From contig NZ_BAAAYO010000010.1 in assembly GCF_039536325.1 (NCBI RefSeq), positions 186,001 to 250,000 of the forward strand: a stretch of 64,000 nt of DNA, written 5' to 3'. The notes below the pieces were generated by a model. The model worked only from the letters and a program-made list of their open reading frames with translations. It did no database searches and was not told the origin of the DNA. How positions within the stretch are numbered: position 1 is the first letter of the stretch; the number at the start of each line of letters is the position of its first letter. Made by a program: the position numbers and the translations under genes. Source of the stretch: Paenibacillus_AB hodogayensis. Lineage in GTDB: Bacteria; Bacillota; Bacilli; Paenibacillales; NBRC-103111. Below are positions 58,971-64,000 of this stretch, one piece after another.

Positions 58971-61028
58971 TCAGCAGCCCTCCAGAACGACCATCGCATG
59001 CAGGCCGACCTCGGGAACGATGAGCGAGACGCCGTCTCCCTCCTCTACCAGCGCGAGCGGCTGACGGTCCGGAGCCAAATAAGCCGACTGCGGCTTGGCG
59101 CGGATTTTGACCCGGATATTAAATACCGGCCATATTTCTTCAATAAATGTTTTCGAGCCGCCGGCTTTCTCCTCGCGCACCTGTACAAGATGGACGATCA
59201 GCCGCGTTCCTTGGCGCATCAAATTGACTTCAATCCCAATCGGCGCTTCGACCTCAAGCAGCGGTTCCGGACGAAGCAGCTTGAGACAATCCATATAAAT
59301 GCGGCGAAGCCAAGGAGAGCCTGTGCGCCAAAACGATGCTTCGACCGGCGCGGCTATGTAGACGCAAGCCCCTTTGCCGAATGGATGTACCGTTATCGCC
59401 GGATCGTCCGTCCGGATCGCCGGATGCGCATGCTGGTGATACACGTGACGGTACGTCTTCGACTCCATCGCGGGCTCCATGAAGGCGGACACCGCTCGCG
59501 CTTCCGCGGCAAGGCGTACGCGCAAAACCGGCGCGCTCACCCCTTTGACGAGCACGGGCATATCGGGAACGTCGGCAAAATGCTCGCCGGCAAAGTCGGC
59601 CAAATAAGCAACGCTGTACCGGGACGTATCGTCGAAATCGACACCAAACACGTCGGCCAGGCCGAAGTTTGCTTTGCGAATCCCGTCTTCACCGTACAAA
59701 GACGTCCGTTGGCTCGCGATCAGCAAGCCGCCTCCGTGTACGAACCCGCGTACGGCTTCTTCGACCTCCGGCGTGACATAGGCTTGATCCGGCATGATTA
59801 GCACCGAATAGCCGCCCAGCTTCTTCGGCAAGTTTTGCCCCGATAGGACGTCGAAATGAATATTGCCTTCGATCAGCATCCGGTTCGCGCCGTTCATCGC
59901 ATCGTCGACATGGTTCGGAAGCGATGTCGACTCGATCATCCGCCTGTTCTCGACGCCGTACAGCACCGCCACGTCGGGAACGCTCTCCGCGTGTAGCAGC
60001 CACTCCTCCCGCTCGCGGACAAACTCGTTCGCTTCCTTCATCGCCCCCACGACCGGCGGCGGCAGCGCCCCTTTGAGCGCTCCGGACGGAATCGGCACAT
60101 GTCCGAAGCTGATCGAGCCTCCTCCCGCAATAGCGATGGCTGCAGCCGTTTTCAAGGTGGCCGCAGGAGCCATCGTCCATTCCCCCCAGCTCCCCATCTC
60201 GCTCGGCATCATCAGCTCGAACGGCTTGCCGGTCGTCCTTTTCCACTTGGCCAGCAAGCTCCCGTACAAGTAAATGGGCGGGTGGAACTCGGAAGTCAAG
60301 TAATCGGCAAGCGTATCCGGCTCGACATGAGCAAAGGCCAAGTCTCCCGCATGATTCCAGCCGATCTCCAGCCCCGGGGCAATCCGCTTTAACCGACCGG
60401 TGATGAAACGCAGAAAATCGGCGCGTATGTCTTTCTGGAACTGCTGCCACCGCCGCAGCTCCACGCTCCCCGGTTGGGGCGATGGCGGAGGCGTCTGCCC
60501 GTATTTCTCCACATACCATTTCTTGCAATATTCACAATGGCAGGAGGACGGCCATACGTAAGTAATATCGAAGAAAAAACCGTCAACCTCGTACCTCTCG
60601 GCAATTTCTGCCAGCTGTGCGGCTACATAATCCCGATACGGGGAATTGAGACAAAGCATATCGTAGTAGCCGAACGCATTCGTCACCGCATTGCCGTCCT
60701 TGTCCCGCTGCCGGTAATCCGGGTTGGCATTCGCGACGAAGCTGTTCAGCCCGACGTTATAGTAAGCGATGAGACGGATGCCATATTTTCGCGCTTCCCG
60801 TACCGCTTCTTCAAGAAGGTCCGTCCGGAGCTTCGAGTTCTTGTGTCCGATGCTTGTATCGTAGTAGGACGTTCCGAACGCATCCTTGGTCATGAAGGTG
60901 AGCGTCTGCATGCCAGCCTCCGCCATTTCCCGCATATAGCGCGGGACATCGAAGGAGATTTCCGGCACCGCCTCCCCGATATGGAAATCCAGTAACCCTC
61001 TACGTAACGTATTGCGGTATAAAGTCAT
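58971..61028 (-). CDS. Glycoside hydrolase-like protein (GHL6 / beta-galactosidase-trimerisation type)
   Basis: A 685-residue cytosolic protein. The N-terminal TIM barrel (about 1-350) has RYEVDGFFFDITYVWPSSCH (about 145-164) with a Cys-x-x-Cys (CHCEYCKKW), as in the putative glycosyl hydrolase GHL6 family. Residues about 355-560 (PDVAVLYGVENRRM, VLIMPDQAYVTPEVEEAVRG, GGGLLIASQ) form a beta-galactosidase trimerisation/GATase-like domain, and a beta-sandwich ends the chain. The ATG at 61028 follows GGAGAG by eight bases. It is the third gene of an operon behind two solute-binding proteins, probably processing what they import. Substrate unknown. Confidence 0.75.
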   Translation of the reverse strand: MTLYRNTLRRGLLDFHIGEAVPEISFDVPRYMREMAEAGMQTLTFMTKDAFGTSYYDTSIGHKNSKLRTDLLEEAVREARKYGIRLIAYYNVGLNSFVANANPDYRQRDKDGNAVTNAFGYYDMLCLNSPYRDYVAAQLAEIAERYEVDGFFFDITYVWPSSCHCEYCKKWYVEKYGQTPPPSPQPGSVELRRWQQFQKDIRADFLRFITGRLKRIAPGLEIGWNHAGDLAFAHVEPDTLADYLTSEFHPPIYLYGSLLAKWKRTTGKPFELMMPSEMGSWGEWTMAPAATLKTAAAIAIAGGGSISFGHVPIPSGALKGALPPPVVGAMKEANEFVREREEWLLHAESVPDVAVLYGVENRRMIESTSLPNHVDDAMNGANRMLIEGNIHFDVLSGQNLPKKLGGYSVLIMPDQAYVTPEVEEAVRGFVHGGGLLIASQRTSLYGEDGIRKANFGLADVFGVDFDDTSRYSVAYLADFAGEHFADVPDMPVLVKGVSAPVLRVRLAAEARAVSAFMEPAMESKTYRHVYHQHAHPAIRTDDPAITVHPFGKGACVYIAAPVEASFWRTGSPWLRRIYMDCLKLLRPEPLLEVEAPIGIEVNLMRQGTRLIVHLVQVREEKAGGSKTFIEEIWPVFNIRVKIRAKPQSAYLAPDRQPLALVEEGDGVSLIVPEVGLHAMVVLEGC

Positions 61029-61095
61029 CGTTATCTCTCCATCCTTCCTCTTTTTCAACACGGCCAGTCCTGATGGGGGATTTCTCCCCCGCCCT

Positions 61096-62451
61096 TTACT
61101 TCTGCTTCAATTTCTCGTCTGCTACTGCTTTGTCCGCCGCTTCTGCCGCCGTACGCATCGCCGTATTCAGATCCACGGCTCCCGTGACGATTTCCGGCAG
61201 CTGCTTCGTCAGCGCTCCCTCCACCATAATTTGGTATTTTGTTTTGGGAGCCATTGGAGCCGGTTGATTCAGAAACAGCGACTTCCAGTTTTTGTCCTTG
61301 AACTGGGATTCTTGCGCGAACGCTTTTTTTACCGAATCGTCATTAATGACCGGCATAATGCCTTGTTTCGAGAACAGCATCTGCGCTTCCGTCGACGTAA
61401 GATATTTGATCACCTCCATCGCGGCATCTTTATTTGTCGAGATCGAGGCAACCCCGAACACGAACGGAATCATTTGCGAGCCGAGGCCAGGCTTCTCCTT
61501 GAACGTAGGCAGCGAGACGAGATCCCACTGTATTTTCTCTACGTCCTTCGGAACGGCGAATGGAAACTGCGAATGAAAGGCAAACATCGCCAGCTCCTGG
61601 GAGTTTGTCAGCTCCAATCGGTACGGCAGCGCTTTCAAAGCGGCAACCCGGCTTTTATAAGCGGGATCTTCTCCAGGCGCAACATATAAAGTATCGAACA
61701 GCTTCTTCCAGCCGTCATCCTGATAAGTCGCCTTTTCTGTCTTCGGATCCAGATACGGTAGAGAAAACTGATTGGCGCCGAGCATGTTTGCCGGAGAGGA
61801 GGCAAAGCCGAGATATTGCTTGTCTCCGTCTTTACGTGTCAGCTTTTTGGCTATATCCAGCGTTTCATCCCAAGTCATTCCGTCTTTCGGATAAGATACG
61901 CCGAACTGGTCGAATATTCCTTTATTGTAATACAGCACTTGCACCGTATTGGTGACCGGCAATGCAGTCAGCTTGCCGCCGTTCGAATTCCGGATCCCGT
62001 CTACGAGTGTTGGCATGAATGCGCTCAAATCCACATTGTGCTTTTTGGCCAGATCGGTCATATCGTATTGAAGTTGGGACGCTTCCACCATCGTCGGATA
62101 GTAGGAGACGGACTGGTACAGAACGTCGACCGGCTGCTTTTGCGCCAGCAATTCGGGCAATGTCTGGCCCGGCTTGCTCTGGACGAATTTGATTTTGTAA
62201 TTCGGAAATTTTTTCTTTAGCATGTTTCCATAAAGCCCGTTAAACGTATCCTCCGTATCCGACGTACTCGTGTGAAAGACGAGTTCCACCGGTTCGCTTG
62301 GCTTGACCGCTTCTTGGGCGGAGCTCCCCCCTGCGGCCTTTCCCGATTGATCCTCCTTTCCCGTTCCGTCCGTTCCGCTTTCCGTTCCTCCGCACGCCGC
62401 CAATGCAACGAATGACATCGCACAAAACAGCGACAACATCTTCCTTGCCAT
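61096..62451 (-). CDS. Extracellular solute-binding lipoprotein, family 1
   Basis: A 451-residue lipoprotein with lipobox LAAC (lipidated Cys20), a Gly/Ser/Lys-rich linker and a sugar-binding fold. SYPKDGMTWDETLDIAKKLT closely parallels the 50928 protein, and both share the ending pattern with a C-terminal helix rich in Ala/Lys/Glu, so they are paralogues. The ATG follows GGGGGATGTATAG. It lies 27 bp after another binding-protein gene and 67 bp before the glycoside hydrolase gene. Confidence 0.88.
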   Translation of the reverse strand: MARKMLSLFCAMSFVALAACGGTESGTDGTGKEDQSGKAAGGSSAQEAVKPSEPVELVFHTSTSDTEDTFNGLYGNMLKKKFPNYKIKFVQSKPGQTLPELLAQKQPVDVLYQSVSYYPTMVEASQLQYDMTDLAKKHNVDLSAFMPTLVDGIRNSNGGKLTALPVTNTVQVLYYNKGIFDQFGVSYPKDGMTWDETLDIAKKLTRKDGDKQYLGFASSPANMLGANQFSLPYLDPKTEKATYQDDGWKKLFDTLYVAPGEDPAYKSRVAALKALPYRLELTNSQELAMFAFHSQFPFAVPKDVEKIQWDLVSLPTFKEKPGLGSQMIPFVFGVASISTNKDAAMEVIKYLTSTEAQMLFSKQGIMPVINDDSVKKAFAQESQFKDKNWKSLFLNQPAPMAPKTKYQIMVEGALTKQLPEIVTGAVDLNTAMRTAAEAADKAVADEKLKQK

Positions 62452-62478
62452 CTATACATCCCCCGATCATTCGCATCC

Positions 62479-64000
62479 TTATTGATTGTTCCTGTACCAA
62501 TCGTTAACCTCATTCGTAATGTCATCCCCGCCAGCCGCCTTCCACTGCTCCACAAACCGGTCGAAATCCGCGACAGGCATAAGGCCCAGTACGATTTTCG
62601 TAAACGTTTCCGCTTCCAGTTTTCCAAGCTCGGAGCTTTTACGCTGTAAATTCGGCAGCGGAATGGAAGTGAACTGTTCACGCTTGTACAAATTATTGCG
62701 CCGGTAATAGTCTGCAATGGACAGCGTCCCGCCTTTGTTGAACATATAATTCCACATCCAGCCGTCAACCGCTCCGCCGGTAACATAGCTTTCGATCCGC
62801 TGCAAGACGCCTTTGTCTTCCGGGGTCAGCTTCGACCGGTCTTTCTTATCAATCGCTTCAATGATCCGCAAGCTCTCCTCGACGTTTTTGTATTCCTTCG
62901 TTACGGCGATTGCGTTCATTTTCCATACCGGATTGTTATCCTTCGATTGGTTGTATTTGTAATACAGATCGTCCGACTTGTTGTCATAGAACGTCTCCAC
63001 CCAAAAGTCGAGCAGACGGAATATCGCCTCCGGATGCTGCACTTCTTTGTTGACGACCCAATACCCGCTGCCGGGAACCACTTGCGGCAGCGCTCTGCTT
63101 CCGTCAACCGAAGGAAGCGGAACCGCTTTCCATTCCATTGAAGGATTCCGTTTTTTCGCCTGCTGCAGCGGAAACGATCCGGCGAACGGAGAACTGTAAA
63201 ACATCCCGATTTTGCCGCCAGCGATCGATTCGTACACCTTGGATTCGTCCTTCATACCGAAATCGGGGTCGATTTGTCCGGCTGCATATAAATCCCGCAA
63301 GCCGCTGAGCGCCTGTTTCATTTCAGGCTGGACCGAGCTGTACGCCAGCTTGCTGCCGGACCCGATCCATATGCCCCGGTAGGCGTGAAAGCCGTTGAGA
63401 AAGCCGTTGGCCAATGTAAAATTTTGATCCACGGCAAGTCCGAACGTATCATGCATCCCATTGCCGTCCGGGTCCTGCGTCGTGAAAGCACGGCTCATAT
63501 TCAGCACATCGGAAAGGGTGTCCGGCATGGACAAATTCAGCTTCTCCAGCCAGTCGGAGCGCACGTGCAGCACGGCCGCGTTTTCCGTCATCATGCTCAT
63601 AGAGGGGATCGCCATCAGCTTGCCGTTAACCGTCGCCGATACGAACGGATCCTTGCCCCTTTCCTCCAATAGTTTCTTCACCTTGTCCGATGCGCTGGCA
63701 GCGTATACGGCGCTCAAATCGGCGATCAACCCGCTGTCGATCAGTTGGCGTAATTGCGTACCGTTCACCCGGAAGAAATCCGGAATGTCTCCCGACGCGA
63801 TCAGCAAGTCCAGCTTGCGGTTGTATTGAACGGAGTCTTCGGTCCACAGCATCTTAACACGAATGCCGAGTTCCCGTTCATAAGCGCGAATCCACTCGTT
63901 GTCACCATATGAATCTCCTGCGTCGAAACGCACACCCGGCTCGTTCGTGCGAATCGTCGTCAGCGTAATAGGAGCGTCGTAACGGTCCTTGCCAAGCGCA
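62479..64000 (-). CDS. Extracellular solute-binding protein (LplA/YtcQ-like), N-terminus beyond the window
   Basis: The open frame runs from the stop at 62479 through base 64000 without a stop; visible residues near the edge read APITLTTIRTNEP, so the start and signal peptide lie outside. The calcium-loop-like TQDPDGNGMHDTFGLAVD and the C-terminal GLMPVADFDRFVEQWKAAGG are typical of the long LplA/YtcQ-type binding proteins. A GTG at 63933 is internal and not the true start. It is upstream of, and 27 bp from, a second binding-protein gene; permeases may lie beyond the window. Confidence 0.85.
   Translation of the reverse strand, partial: ALGKDRYDAPITLTTIRTNEPGVRFDAGDSYGDNEWIRAYERELGIRVKMLWTEDSVQYNRKLDLLIASGDIPDFFRVNGTQLRQLIDSGLIADLSAVYAASASDKVKKLLEERGKDPFVSATVNGKLMAIPSMSMMTENAAVLHVRSDWLEKLNLSMPDTLSDVLNMSRAFTTQDPDGNGMHDTFGLAVDQNFTLANGFLNGFHAYRGIWIGSGSKLAYSSVQPEMKQALSGLRDLYAAGQIDPDFGMKDESKVYESIAGGKIGMFYSSPFAGSFPLQQAKKRNPSMEWKAVPLPSVDGSRALPQVVPGSGYWVVNKEVQHPEAIFRLLDFWVETFYDNKSDDLYYKYNQSKDNNPVWKMNAIAVTKEYKNVEESLRIIEAIDKKDRSKLTPEDKGVLQRIESYVTGGAVDGWMWNYMFNKGGTLSIADYYRRNNLYKREQFTSIPLPNLQRKSSELGKLEAETFTKIVLGLMPVADFDRFVEQWKAAGGDDITNEVNDWYRNNQ

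Noticed and set aside
63933..64000. GTG at 63933 as start of the last binding protein
   Set aside because: The frame stays open to the window end and there is no signal peptide after this GTG, so the real start lies outside.
1..64000. tRNA or rRNA genes
   Set aside because: No cloverleaf-like CCA-ended segments or rRNA motifs were noticed; a covariance search was not possible.

Overview
The window looks like a chromosomal segment of a Paenibacillus- or Cohnella-type member of the Bacillales. The body is GC-rich. Genes have strong GGAGG-type ribosome sites with frequent GTG and TTG starts, lipoproteins have Gram-positive lipoboxes, and the content is typical of those genera: many extracellular solute-binding proteins, AraC regulators, DinB-fold proteins, flavin monooxygenases and a PAS histidine kinase. 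This assignment rests on gene content only; no 16S gene or other marker is present.

Region 1 (1-1.9 kb) is genomic debris. An AT-rich stretch holds the start of a secreted protein and a 5'-truncated zinc metalloprotease. It is followed by decayed lambda-type phage head genes: a portal protein broken by frameshifts and a ClpP-like prohead protease with an internal deletion.

Region 2 (2.2-17.9 kb) holds a LysR regulator divergent from a histidine phosphatase, a DinB protein, and a long minus-strand block that reads as organosulfur scavenging. The block comprises a dipeptide-type ABC transporter (binding protein, two permeases, one fused double ATPase), a second LysR regulator and two luciferase-like flavin monooxygenases. 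Another DinB protein, a third flavin monooxygenase and an MFS exporter with a terminator in its leader lie upstream. Two promoters of the block share the motif CAATnGGAATTA, which resembles a CymR-type sulfur operator.

Region 3 (18.1-30.6 kb) has a lemA/TPM-domain pair, a phytanoyl-CoA dioxygenase-like gene divergent from an AraC regulator, and a complete Wadjet (JetABCD-type) SMC defence operon transcribed in the order D-A-B-C. A broken Rpn-type transposase/nuclease fragment lies immediately downstream of jetC.

Region 4 (31-42.3 kb) has a further flavin monooxygenase, an 8.3-kb cyclic beta-glucan synthase/phosphorylase-like gene and a 1.6-kb gene-free stretch. That stretch is built of 123-bp hairpin repeats, a 9-bp minisatellite and an IS256-type transposase remnant.

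Region 5 (42.3-64 kb) is devoted to carbohydrate sensing and uptake. It contains a membrane-bound AraC sensor regulator followed by a binding protein, two permeases and a sialidase-like protein; a MITE-like element; an AraC / binding protein / FAD-oxidoreductase group; a four-PAS histidine kinase; a binding protein fused to a copper-amine-oxidase-N-like domain; and an operon of two binding proteins plus a glycoside hydrolase that runs off the window end. No sugar-transport ATPase is present, so these systems presumably share an ATPase encoded elsewhere.
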